A stretch of 64,000 nucleotides of DNA, taken from CAYOUV01 sp964407265. Lineage in GTDB: Bacteria; Chloroflexota; Anaerolineae; Anaerolineales; Villigracilaceae. Position numbers and translations under genes: made by a program. Below, piece after piece: positions 32,996 through 41,539 of the stretch. The DNA lies in contig CAYOUV010000006.1 of assembly GCA_964407265.1 (NCBI GenBank), forward strand, positions 1-64,000. Direction: 5' to 3'. Under the pieces are notes generated by a model that was not told the origin of the DNA, ran no database searches, and saw only the letters and a program-made list of their open reading frames with translations. Numbering within the stretch: the stretch's first letter is position 1; each line of letters starts with the position of its first letter.

Positions 32996-34021
32996 CTAAT
33001 GCCAAAAAGCGGGTATGAATATTCGCAACAACACGTCCGCAATCAATCCAAGCATAAACAGCATCCCAAAGGAGCGGTTATTCCAGAAAGCCATCGGGGC
33101 AAAATATAACGGCCAGCCACCCTGTCCATCCGGGAAGTCTGCTGGGCGCTCAGCCGGCTTGGGCTGCAAGAAAGCCGGATAGACTTTTCCCAAAGTTGGG
33201 ATTGCCAGTAAAACAATTGCCATCACTGGCGTAAAGAATTTTGTAGCGACCAGAAAAGCCGTCAGGAAATACGGCAGGATCATCATCGCCAGCACTGTGT
33301 AACGCGCCGGTTTTTCTCCCAACAAAACAGGCAACGTATGAATACCCTTTTCTTTATCGACCAAATACTTATCAATATGCTTGCCAAAAATGACCGTGGT
33401 CACGCCCAGTACGTACGGAAGACTGGCAATCGTGACATTCCAATCCCATTGGTGGGACATGATAAAGTATCCGCCACCGATCATCAAGGGTCCCCAAACA
33501 ATCAGGACTGCCACTTCGCCCAGGGCAATATATTTCAGCGGCCAGGTGTAGAAGAGCACAAAGAACGCCCCCAAGCCCAGCAGCACCCAGGCTGTCGCAT
33601 CAAAACGGCTGTACCACATCAGGTAAAGCCCGGCTGCAACCGCCAGCAAGCCAGTAAACACAAAATATGTCAGATGCTGGCGTTTGGTCATCAAGCCATG
33701 CGCCACCGGCTGCGGCCCGTACATCGTGCGGAAGTAGTTATCCTTGTCCACCCCTCGCACAAAATCCGTGTAATCGTTGAACAAATTATTGCTGGCATGC
33801 GCCATCAACAAACCGAAGGTCAACGCCAGCCAGGGTACAAAGCTGAAGGAATGGTCGCGTAGCGCAAACAATCCCGCCAGAGCAGCCGAGAGGAAGGTCA
33901 TGATCAGCACCGCAGCACGCGTGGAAATCAGCCACTTTGAGACCAGATCGAGATCGTCCCACTCTTCCTTGGAGACATCCGGGATTACTTCTAAGGCTTT
34001 TCGCCACATCGCAAAGTTCAT
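32996..34021 (-). CDS. UbiA family prenyltransferase, paralogue 3
   Basis: A 341-residue member of the same family, more diverged than paralogues 1 and 2 are from each other. It keeps N-D-Y-T-D-F-V-R-G-V-D-K-D and D-K-Y-L-V-D-K-E-K-G-I-H-T-L-P, the shared N-terminus A-M-W-R-K-A-L, and the C-terminus F-W-H. The ATG at 34021 is preferred (GGAG 7 bases upstream). The differences in motif 2 (I-H-T instead of V-G-T) may mark a different substrate. Confidence 0.88.
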   Translation of the reverse strand: MNFAMWRKALEVIPDVSKEEWDDLDLVSKWLISTRAAVLIMTFLSAALAGLFALRDHSFSFVPWLALTFGLLMAHASNNLFNDYTDFVRGVDKDNYFRTMYGPQPVAHGLMTKRQHLTYFVFTGLLAVAAGLYLMWYSRFDATAWVLLGLGAFFVLFYTWPLKYIALGEVAVLIVWGPLMIGGGYFIMSHQWDWNVTIASLPYVLGVTTVIFGKHIDKYLVDKEKGIHTLPVLLGEKPARYTVLAMMILPYFLTAFLVATKFFTPVMAIVLLAIPTLGKVYPAFLQPKPAERPADFPDGQGGWPLYFAPMAFWNNRSFGMLFMLGLIADVLLRIFIPAFWH

Positions 34022-34127
34022 CGCTTTACTCCTACCGTCAAATTTTGGCAATTATACAACACACGGCCGGTAACATGGTTGCCAAAAAAGGGCGCATCCT
34101 CTGCACCCTACCAGGGGAAAAACGCTC

Positions 34128-35243
34128 TTACAAAATCTCTTTCTGGTATTTTACTTCCTTAACGAATTGGGTCAGTTCACTCACGCTGAAGTTTTCGATG
34201 CCCAGCTTATCCAGTGTGCGACCGCGGCGCCAGTAATCTGTCCGATGCATAATGCTCGCCAAGCGGATAAAACTTTCCATGCCGCGAACCGAGACGCCGT
34301 AGCGCTGTGCCAGGGCGGCTATCGGAACCAGACTCATCGGCACATCTTCGAAAATATAGCGGTGATTGAGGGAATATGGGGCTTTGATCCCGTAATACCC
34401 GGGTTGATTGTGAACCGCCTCGTGCAAGTCTTCCCCGGTGGCGTCGTAAGCCATCTTGAGCCACTCCATGGCAGTACGCGCCCGGACCCCAACTGAGGAG
34501 GCTACCGTCACCCTTTCACGATCCAGCACTTCCAGCACGCGCGCTACAGACGGGGTGACGCCATCGATGTAAAACTGGTAATCACCATGGGTGGCTTCTA
34601 TCCAACCCGTATTCAGCAGTGACAGGGCCGGGTGAAATATGGCGCCCATATTGTTTAAACCGGTATGCAGGACATCAACGCCATCAATATAGAGTGGATA
34701 CGCCTCGTGGATGACTTCCAAAACGCGCGGCGTATCTGTAGCCGGCAACGCCGCCAGCGGAACCGCATCCTTGATGCGAAAGATGCGCGCCTGGGCAGGC
34801 CCATCAGAACGGCTGGCATAAATAAAGGTTTCGGCTTCGGAGATGATCACTTCTGCCTGGCAACCTTGATCCCACAGGACTTGTCGAAACTCAATCGCAC
34901 CACAAGTACGGCCGGGGTGCAGGATCACAATTTGTCCATCACTGAGAAAAGAAGCGATCTGCCTGGCAATGCTGGCATGCGCCGATGAGGGAACAACGAT
35001 CATGATCACATCCGAATCTTTCAAGGCTTCCTGCAAGTCTGAAGTGACCAGGCGTAATTCCCCAAATCCGCGCGGACCACCTTCAAAGCTTTCCAGTTCG
35101 ATCCCGCCACGAGATTTGATGGATGCGACGTTTTCGGGTGTGCGGTTGTACAAGGCAACAGACAGCCCCATCAAGGCCATGTGAGCGGCCATCGCTTTCC
35201 CACCGTGACCGGCCCCGATTACTGTATAACGAAGATCAGACAT
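34128..35243 (-). CDS. Opine dehydrogenase family (NAD/NADP octopine/nopaline dehydrogenase-like)
   Basis: A 371-residue NAD(P)-dependent enzyme. A Rossmann fold begins at once (Y-T-V-I-G-A-G-H-G-G-K-A-M-A-A-H). The C-terminal helical domain of the octopine/nopaline dehydrogenase family follows, with L-N-N-M-G-A-I-F-H-P and its conserved His, and P-Y-S-L-N-H-R-Y-I-F-E-D-V-P. Opine dehydrogenases reductively condense an amino acid with a 2-oxo acid, or run in reverse. AAGGAGG precedes the ATG. It follows the B12-dependent mutase-like gene by 12 bases and is almost certainly its partner. Confidence 0.88.
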   Translation of the reverse strand: MSDLRYTVIGAGHGGKAMAAHMALMGLSVALYNRTPENVASIKSRGGIELESFEGGPRGFGELRLVTSDLQEALKDSDVIMIVVPSSAHASIARQIASFLSDGQIVILHPGRTCGAIEFRQVLWDQGCQAEVIISEAETFIYASRSDGPAQARIFRIKDAVPLAALPATDTPRVLEVIHEAYPLYIDGVDVLHTGLNNMGAIFHPALSLLNTGWIEATHGDYQFYIDGVTPSVARVLEVLDRERVTVASSVGVRARTAMEWLKMAYDATGEDLHEAVHNQPGYYGIKAPYSLNHRYIFEDVPMSLVPIAALAQRYGVSVRGMESFIRLASIMHRTDYWRRGRTLDKLGIENFSVSELTQFVKEVKYQKEIL

Positions 35244-35255
35244 TTCTGCCCCTCC

Positions 35256-36926
35256 TTATGATGATATGGGTTGCGACTTTAATGACAGGCGAGCAATCCG
35301 CTCCTCTTCCGATAAGGGCTTCCTGCTTTCGGGGTCGACAACCTGGTTCGCCCCACGCGCGTCAACCTGCGTGACAATGGCGCCTGGCGCAAATGGATTA
35401 TTACGCAACTGCGGTGCGTCGAGGATACCCAGGGCGACGGAACGAGCCAAAGTGGCCGGATCCGACCAGGGATCCGCGACTGACGGTTCGGCAATCCTTC
35501 GGATCGCGTTCAAGGTTACGTCGGCTTCGCGTACCAGCTCGTCTTTGCGAGCCTGTACCTCCGGATCCAGGGTCATATCCGGCTGACCCAGTGCATTTTC
35601 AATCGCCCGGCGGGCCATTTTAGCTGCGGCAATGACATCTTTGGCGGTCGCAGCATGATCCGCTTCGGTGTGTCCCACAATATGGACAATGTGCGGATTG
35701 AGCGCCATCTGTAAATAAATGCTGGCCGAAAGATGGGCCCGAGCAGCGTCAATATCTACCGGAAAGCTCAGCAAACCCGTGCGAGTCTGCCTCCAGATGG
35801 AAAATCCCGGATTTTTAAGCGGTTGAATGATCTCAAGCACGGCCAGCATCTTGGCCAGGTCCATTTTGTCGGAAAGTTCGGACGGGCTGTTGAACATCAT
35901 CTGGGCAATGTAATCCTTCACACCAAAAACGCGGGCATTATAGGCTGCGAGATACGCAGATACCACAAAGATCACGTCCGGCGCATCCCGCATACCCCAG
36001 TGGTGCGGCTCGTTCAGTTCGACCGGGATATCCCGCTCGCCGTACCAGCGCATCACCTTCTGGTGCTCGCGGATCGAGCCCTCCAGATCCCATGGTCCAC
36101 GCCCGTCCATCGCATTGAACCAAAAAAGAGGGATGGCACACCAGGCAATCTTGATCGTATCCACAAACACTTCTGCCTGACGAATAAAATCGTCCGTGCC
36201 GGAATAGGTCCGCAAGAGCGGGAAATTTCCCCTGCGGCTGGCTTTATACAGCCTCCTGTAATCGTCAGCACTGCGCACCGGCACGCCGCCGGCTCCGGTC
36301 CGCCGCGGGTCTTGCCGTTCGGGATGAAAGAAATTCTCCTGCGCATCCTGGTCGGTTCCGAGCGAGATTACATCCAGCACGCGCGCCTCGGCAGTCTCCT
36401 GGATCCCATCAATCGAGGCTTCCAGGCTTGGCAGCCCAAAATGATGGCGCAGGAGCGGGTAAGGCGACTTCCAGTGGATGCGCGCGATGGTGGTATCGGG
36501 AAAGTCAGATTCGCTACGCTCGAAAGACAGACCCTTCAGGAAAGCCAACACACCTTCAACCGGTTCAGTCCCGTTGAAGGTTTGCTCAAAAAATCCGATC
36601 CTGGCGGCTCTTTCTGCAACCGGCGGCGTCCCGCCAAACACAAAGCGGACTCCGCTCTCATGTAAATCCGCTGCTTCTTCGGCAAATTGACCCAGCAAGC
36701 GCTCCCCGGTCTCCGGTGTCAGGCGATAAGAAACGCCTACCAATACCTGATCTCCTTCTTTGGCCTTTGCCGCCACTTTACGCACAGTTTCCAACATCTT
36801 TTTCACCGGGACAGCCGGTCCAAGAAAAACGGTTTCCCAGCCCGCCTGCTCGGCCAACCGCAAGAACTTTGAAACACCCGCAACATGGACACATTCACCC
36901 AATGCACCACTAATGACGGTCTTCAT
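35256..36926 (-). CDS. Fused B12-binding domain and glutamate-mutase-like (MutE/GlmE) protein
   Basis: A 556-residue protein. Residues 1 to about 135 resemble a B12-binding domain: C-V-H-V-A-G corresponds to DxHxxG with the cobalt-binding His (Asp replaced by Cys), then V-S-Y-R-L for SxL and F-V-F-G-G for the final GG. Residues about 190-556 look like the TIM-barrel subunit of glutamate mutase, especially the C-terminal half (H-I-V-G-H-T-E-A-D-H-A-A-T-A-K-D onward). In known glutamate mutase the two parts are separate subunits. The predicted reaction is a B12-dependent carbon-skeleton rearrangement of an amino acid or related acid. AGGAGG precedes the ATG. Confidence 0.75.
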   Translation of the reverse strand: MKTVISGALGECVHVAGVSKFLRLAEQAGWETVFLGPAVPVKKMLETVRKVAAKAKEGDQVLVGVSYRLTPETGERLLGQFAEEAADLHESGVRFVFGGTPPVAERAARIGFFEQTFNGTEPVEGVLAFLKGLSFERSESDFPDTTIARIHWKSPYPLLRHHFGLPSLEASIDGIQETAEARVLDVISLGTDQDAQENFFHPERQDPRRTGAGGVPVRSADDYRRLYKASRRGNFPLLRTYSGTDDFIRQAEVFVDTIKIAWCAIPLFWFNAMDGRGPWDLEGSIREHQKVMRWYGERDIPVELNEPHHWGMRDAPDVIFVVSAYLAAYNARVFGVKDYIAQMMFNSPSELSDKMDLAKMLAVLEIIQPLKNPGFSIWRQTRTGLLSFPVDIDAARAHLSASIYLQMALNPHIVHIVGHTEADHAATAKDVIAAAKMARRAIENALGQPDMTLDPEVQARKDELVREADVTLNAIRRIAEPSVADPWSDPATLARSVALGILDAPQLRNNPFAPGAIVTQVDARGANQVVDPESRKPLSEEERIARLSLKSQPISS

Positions 36927-37396
36927 CGACGCCTCCTGATTGATCTAGTCCAGCCGAATCGCCCGAACGTTAATGATTACGCCCCATTTGGCAAATGGCG
37001 AATTCAGTGGCAAGAATAGGTTGGTTACGCGAAGTGTGGACAGCGATAATTGATTGGGACAGGGCGAAAACACGATTGTTTGGCTTCAATATGGTCGCCT
37101 AACCCCACATTAAAAAATTATACCATGCTGAATTGTCCGATCAGGGTTTCTTCTGTATAGTTGTATATACAATTAGGATTCTGATACAAACTTGTCTTGG
37201 GGTGCTTAGCCCAATCAATTAATGTTGTCTATACATATTTATCATAACCCACTCATGACATACATCCATATTGGGGCATGATTTCTCCCACTGATAGATA
37301 TTTGTGAATTTTTGTACAATAGACATGGCGTCATTCGTGCGTCGAACTGTTTGGTTTCGGCGCTGGATCATTTCATATATTGGGAGTGAGGATCTC
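36927..37396. promoter_or_regulatory. Divergent control region between the mutase and hdr operons
   Basis: 470 bases without a gene. On the minus strand an extended -10 (TGGTATAAT, hexamer at 37122-37117) should start a leader of about 184 bases for the mutase operon. That leader contains a hairpin with CCATTTG at 36984-36990 and its complement at 36992-36998. A perfect palindrome, TTGTATATACAA, lies at 37161-37172. On the plus strand a TACAAT at 37315-37320 is a candidate -10 for hdrC. Confidence 0.5.
37161..37172. promoter_or_regulatory. Palindromic operator candidate
   Basis: The 12-bp perfect palindrome TTGTATATACAA lies about 40 bases upstream of the extended -10 of the minus-strand mutase operon. 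Its form (TTGT-N4-ACAA) is like operators of GntR-type regulators. No regulator gene of that type is in the window. Confidence 0.4.
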
Positions 37397-38005
37397 ATGA
37401 CAATTAGCCCGACAATCGAACGCCCTCCGTCTACGATCCCAAAACAAATCGAGGATCTGACGATGCTGGAGGAAGTAGCAGCCCGCACAGCCGGTGTCTC
37501 ACGCTTGGAGATGTGCATTCAATGTGGAACATGCGGTGGCTCATGTCCCTCTGCAGCAGATATGGATCACACGCCGCGCATGCTCTTTGCCATGCTGCGT
37601 GCCGGCATGCGTCAAGCTGCCCTGAGCAGCAACACACCCTGGGTTTGCGTATCCTGCTATCACTGCGTGGTGCGCTGTCCACAGAATGTGCATATTGCTG
37701 ACGTGATGTATACCCTCAAGAGTATGGCGATTCATGCGAAACTCTACAAGGACGCTACCGCACCGGACTTCTCACAAACCTTTGTTGATATGGTGGAAGA
37801 ATACGGTCGCAGTTTTGAATTTGGCCTGGCCACGCGCCATTACCTCAAACACTTCCCACTGCGATTGCCCGGTATGGCGCCCATGGGGTTGGGTCTCTTA
37901 AGCAAGAAGCGTATGAGTATCACTCCATCGCGTATCAAGAACATCAAACAACTCAAGAGCATCCTGAAGCGCGCAAAAGAACTGGAGGCAGACGACCATG
38001 ACTGA
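37397..38005 (+). CDS. hdrC: Heterodisulfide reductase subunit C-like iron-sulfur protein
   Basis: A 202-residue HdrC-type electron carrier with two [4Fe-4S] motifs, C-I-Q-C-G-T-C-G-G-S-C-P and C-V-S-C-Y-H-C-V-V-R-C-P, which pass electrons from HdrA to HdrB. The start at 37397 is chosen because GTGAGG lies 8 bases upstream and the family pattern begins soon after; the longer frame to 37304 has no such support. It overlaps hdrB by 8 bases. First gene of an eight-gene operon. Confidence 0.92.
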   Translation: MTISPTIERPPSTIPKQIEDLTMLEEVAARTAGVSRLEMCIQCGTCGGSCPSAADMDHTPRMLFAMLRAGMRQAALSSNTPWVCVSCYHCVVRCPQNVHIADVMYTLKSMAIHAKLYKDATAPDFSQTFVDMVEEYGRSFEFGLATRHYLKHFPLRLPGMAPMGLGLLSKKRMSITPSRIKNIKQLKSILKRAKELEADDHD

Positions 38006-39002
38006 GTATCTTTTTTACCCTGGTTGCTCCATGGAAAGCAGCGCCAAGGCTTACTATGATTCTCTGATGGCGATTGCAGGTCCAATGGGTCTCAAGCTGA
38101 AAGAAATCGAGGACTGGAACTGCTGCGGCGCAACCGAATACCTCGGCATCAGCCTGACGCCGGCCTATGCCTTGATCAGCCGCAACCTGGCGCTGGCCGC
38201 CAAGCAGGCCAATGGCACCAAGACCGTCGTTGCCCCGTGCAGCGCCTGCTACCTCAACCTGTCAAAAGCCGACTTCTATATGCAGGAGCGCCCAAAGCTG
38301 GGTAAGATGGTCAATCAGGCGCTGGAAGCTGGTGGATTATCCTACAAGCCCGGCTCACTGGATGTCCGCCATTTGCTGGATGTCCTGATCTATGACATCG
38401 GTTTGGATACTATTAAGAGCAAAGTCGTCCGTCCACTGAAGGGACTGCGCCTCGCGCCTTACCTGGGCTGCATGGTCCCGCGTCCGGACTACGAACATCG
38501 CTGGTCAGACCCGGAGCATCCTGTCGAACTCGACCTGTTGCTGGAGGTTCTCGGCGCCGAAGTGATCGACTATCCGCTCAAGACACATTGCTGCGGCGGG
38601 CACATGACCCAGATCGGGCCGGAAACAGCCTTCGAACTGATCCGCCGCCTGATCTCTTCTGCCGACCAGTATGAAGCTGATATGATGGTCACGCTCTGCC
38701 CGATGTGCCAGATGAACCTGGATGCTTATCAAAACGAGACTAACCGTTTCTTCGGCACCAATTTCAATATGCCGATCATGTTCTTCACCCAACTGATGGG
38801 GTTGGCCTTCGGCCTGGACGCCAAAGATCTGGGCTTTGGGTCGGAACTTGTCAGCGCCAACGAAGCCTTGGCGAAAATCGGCGTGGAAGTACCGCTTGAG
38901 ACGCAGGCAGCCCCGGCCAGACCACGTAAGAAAGAAGGCTTACCTATGCCGACGCCCTTACCCACCAATGCCCCACAGCTGCCTAAGGATGAGGAGGCTT
39001 AA
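37998..39002 (+). CDS. hdrB: Heterodisulfide reductase subunit B-like protein
   Basis: A 334-residue HdrB homologue with two CCG domains, each giving a set of Cys for a non-cubane iron-sulfur cluster: C-C-G-A-T-E-Y with C-S-A-C-Y-L-N, and C-C-G-G-H-M-T with C-P-M-C-Q-M-N. In methanogens HdrB reduces CoM-S-S-CoB; in bacteria without those coenzymes the physiological disulfide or other acceptor is unknown. The C-terminus (about 290-334) is a Pro/Ala-rich tail absent from compact HdrB proteins. Confidence 0.92.
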   Translation: MTEYLFYPGCSMESSAKAYYDSLMAIAGPMGLKLKEIEDWNCCGATEYLGISLTPAYALISRNLALAAKQANGTKTVVAPCSACYLNLSKADFYMQERPKLGKMVNQALEAGGLSYKPGSLDVRHLLDVLIYDIGLDTIKSKVVRPLKGLRLAPYLGCMVPRPDYEHRWSDPEHPVELDLLLEVLGAEVIDYPLKTHCCGGHMTQIGPETAFELIRRLISSADQYEADMMVTLCPMCQMNLDAYQNETNRFFGTNFNMPIMFFTQLMGLAFGLDAKDLGFGSELVSANEALAKIGVEVPLETQAAPARPRKKEGLPMPTPLPTNAPQLPKDEEA

Positions 39003-39004
39003 CC

Positions 39005-41047
39005 ATGGCTAAAAAAGAGAAGGCTCTCGAAACCCAGGGGCCTCAAGAGGAACGCATTGGCGTATACGTCTGTCACTGCGGCTCGAATATCGCCGGTATG
39101 GTGGATGTCGAGCAGGTCGCACACTGGGCAGAGACTCGACTTAAGGACCGTGGGGTGGTCGTAGCCCGCGACTACAAGTTCATGTGTTCCAGCCTGGGAC
39201 AGGAATTGATCGAAAAAGATATCAAAGAACAGAAGCTGAACCGTGTGGTCGTTGCAGCCTGTTCACCACACCTGCACGAGAAAACATTCCGCACCGCCAC
39301 TGAACGCGCCGGTTTGAATCCTTTCCTGTGTGAAATGGTTTCCATCCGCGAACAGGTTTCCTGGGTGAGTACGGACAAAGGCGAAGCCACGATGAAGGCC
39401 GAAGCCATGGTCTCGGGTGGCGTGGAACGCGTCCGCCAAAACGTACCGCTCGAAGCGTTGACCGTCCCGATCAATCCCGCCACTTTGGTGGTCGGGGGTG
39501 GCATTGCCGGTATCCAGTCCGCGCTCGAAATCGCGGATGCGGGTTTCCACGTTTACCTGGTGGAACGCGAACCGTCGATCGGCGGGCACATGGCCCAGTT
39601 CGATAAAACCTTCCCAACCCTGGACTGCGCTGCCTGCATCCTGACCCCCAAAATGGTACAGGCGGGTGGACATCCAAATATCACTTTATTGACCTATTCC
39701 GAGATCGAACACGTGGATGGTTTTGTCGGCAATTTCACGGTTACGATCCGCAAGAAAGCCCGCATGGTCGACACTGAACTGTGCACCGGTTGCGGTATCT
39801 GCCAGGAAAAATGCCCCAAAAAGGTCGTGGATGATTTCTACGAGGCTGGCCTGGGTTACCGCAAGGCGATTTACACGCCGTTCCCACAAGCCGTGCCCAG
39901 GTTCCCGGTGATGGATATAGACAATTGTATTTACTTCGAGAAGGGTACCTGCAAAGCCTGCGAGAAGTTCTGCCCCACCGAGGCGATCGATTTCGAACAA
40001 AAGGACGAGATCATCAACGTCGAAGTCGGGAACATCATCCTGGCGACCGGTTATGATCTATTCGACGCCCGTCGGATCACCCATTACGGTTATGGACGGC
40101 TGGCAAACGTCTTCACCTCGCTCGAAATGGAGCGCATGTGTAACGCCGCCGGTCCGACAAATGGAGAGGTGGTGCTGCGCGACGGCAAGACCAAACCACA
40201 AGCAGTCGGCATCCTGCACTGTGTGGGCAGTCGCGACCGCAACTACAACAATTATTGCTCGGTCATCTGCTGCATGCAGAGCCTGAAGTTTGCCCACCTG
40301 GTGCACGAACGCACCGGCGCGACGGTCTATAACTTCTACATTGACATGCGCACGCCTTTCAAAGACTACGACGAGTTCTACCAGCGCGTACTTGATGAAG
40401 GGACGCTGTTCGTGCGCGGTAAAGTCGCAGAGGTCACCGATGCAGCCCGTCTGCCTGGCGAGGAAGGTAAGTTGATCATCCAGGTGGAGGACACGCTGGT
40501 TGGCAAACAACGCCGCATACCGGTCGACATGGTTATTTTGTCCTCCGGCCTCGAACCCCGCAAAGATTCCAAGGAAGTCGCCAAGCAGTTTGGCATTTCA
40601 TGCAGCGCCAACGGCTGGTTCACCGAAAAACACCCCAAGCTCGACCCGGTCGCCACCATGACCGAAGGCATTTACATAGCCGGCTGCGCCCAGGGACCGA
40701 AGGACATTCCCGCCAGCGTGGCACAGGGAGCGGCCGCATCAGCTCGCGTTTTGGGCAAGATCGAGCAGAAAGAAGTTGCACTCGAACCAATCCGCGCCAG
40801 CATCAACGAAGAGCAGTGCTCCGGCTGCCGCATTTGCAACGACTTGTGTCCGTTCAACGCCATCCTTTTCCACGAGGACAAGATGGTCAGTGAGATCAAT
40901 CCGGCGCTTTGCCAGGGCTGCGGTACCTGCGTGGCAGCCTGTCCGGCTGGGGCGATCAGCGGTACCGGTTTCAGCAACGATCAGATCCTGGCACAGATTG
41001 ACGGTCTGTTGCTGCTGAACGTTGGCGAAGAGAAAATCCCGGCCTAG
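39005..41047 (+). CDS. hdrA: Heterodisulfide reductase subunit A-like flavoprotein
   Basis: A 680-residue HdrA, the bifurcating FAD subunit. After an N-terminal domain (Y-V-C-H-C-G-S-N-I-A-G) comes the FAD-binding V-G-G-G-I-A-G-I-Q-S-A-L near residue 160. Ferredoxin-type motifs include C-T-G-C-G-I-C-Q-E-K-C-P, C-K-A-C-E-K-F-C-P, C-S-G-C-R-I-C-N-D-L-C-P and C-Q-G-C-G-T-C-V-A-A-C-P. It would split electron pairs from hydrogen between ferredoxin and the HdrB substrate. A GAGGAGG ribosome binding site lies within the end of hdrB. Confidence 0.94.
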   Translation: MAKKEKALETQGPQEERIGVYVCHCGSNIAGMVDVEQVAHWAETRLKDRGVVVARDYKFMCSSLGQELIEKDIKEQKLNRVVVAACSPHLHEKTFRTATERAGLNPFLCEMVSIREQVSWVSTDKGEATMKAEAMVSGGVERVRQNVPLEALTVPINPATLVVGGGIAGIQSALEIADAGFHVYLVEREPSIGGHMAQFDKTFPTLDCAACILTPKMVQAGGHPNITLLTYSEIEHVDGFVGNFTVTIRKKARMVDTELCTGCGICQEKCPKKVVDDFYEAGLGYRKAIYTPFPQAVPRFPVMDIDNCIYFEKGTCKACEKFCPTEAIDFEQKDEIINVEVGNIILATGYDLFDARRITHYGYGRLANVFTSLEMERMCNAAGPTNGEVVLRDGKTKPQAVGILHCVGSRDRNYNNYCSVICCMQSLKFAHLVHERTGATVYNFYIDMRTPFKDYDEFYQRVLDEGTLFVRGKVAEVTDAARLPGEEGKLIIQVEDTLVGKQRRIPVDMVILSSGLEPRKDSKEVAKQFGISCSANGWFTEKHPKLDPVATMTEGIYIAGCAQGPKDIPASVAQGAAASARVLGKIEQKEVALEPIRASINEEQCSGCRICNDLCPFNAILFHEDKMVSEINPALCQGCGTCVAACPAGAISGTGFSNDQILAQIDGLLLLNVGEEKIPA

Positions 41048-41062
41048 GGATGGAGGGATAAA

Positions 41063-41539
41063 ATGACAACTAACGACACTTTTGAACCCGTCATCATCGG
41101 CTTCACCTGCAACTGGTGCAGCTATCGCGCCGCGGATTTGGCTGGCACAGCCCGCATGAAATATCCACCGAACATCCGCCTGATCCGTCTGATGTGCTCA
41201 GGCCGCCTGGACCCGACCTTTGTGTTCAAGTCGCTGGCCAACGGAGCTGACGGCGTGATGATCACTGGCTGCCACCCCGGCGAATGCCACTATCTGGAAC
41301 AAAACTACAAAGCCCTGCGGCGCTATCTGCTGCTCCGGCGTACACTGCAGGGATTGGGCGTGGAACCCGAACGCGTCAGGCTGGTTTGGGCCAGCGCTGC
41401 TGAAGGCGCAAAATTCGCCCAGGAAGTGACTAGTTTTGTCGAAGAGATCAAGATTCTCGGCCCGTTACACTGGCCGACCTGGGCAGGTAACGGTCACAAA
41501 GCCCAAGCAGTACAGCTCGAAGTGGAGGTGCCAGCATGA
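41063..41539 (+). CDS. mvhD: MvhD/FlpD-type hydrogenase iron-sulfur subunit
   Basis: A 158-residue protein of the MvhD/FlpD family, the [2Fe-2S] adaptor that links the hydrogenase to HdrA. Conserved Cys motifs are visible: F-T-C-N-W-C-S-Y-R, M-C-S-G-R-L-D-P and G-C-H-P-G-E-C-H-Y. GGAGG precedes the ATG. Its stop overlaps the start of mvhG (ATGA), implying stoichiometric synthesis. Confidence 0.93.
   Translation: MTTNDTFEPVIIGFTCNWCSYRAADLAGTARMKYPPNIRLIRLMCSGRLDPTFVFKSLANGADGVMITGCHPGECHYLEQNYKALRRYLLLRRTLQGLGVEPERVRLVWASAAEGAKFAQEVTSFVEEIKILGPLHWPTWAGNGHKAQAVQLEVEVPA

Noticed and set aside
36927..37110. Possible cobalamin riboswitch in the leader of the B12-mutase operon (a GCCACTG heptamer is present)
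   Set aside because: The rest of the B12 box and the upstream conserved blocks are missing, so the heptamer is most likely chance.
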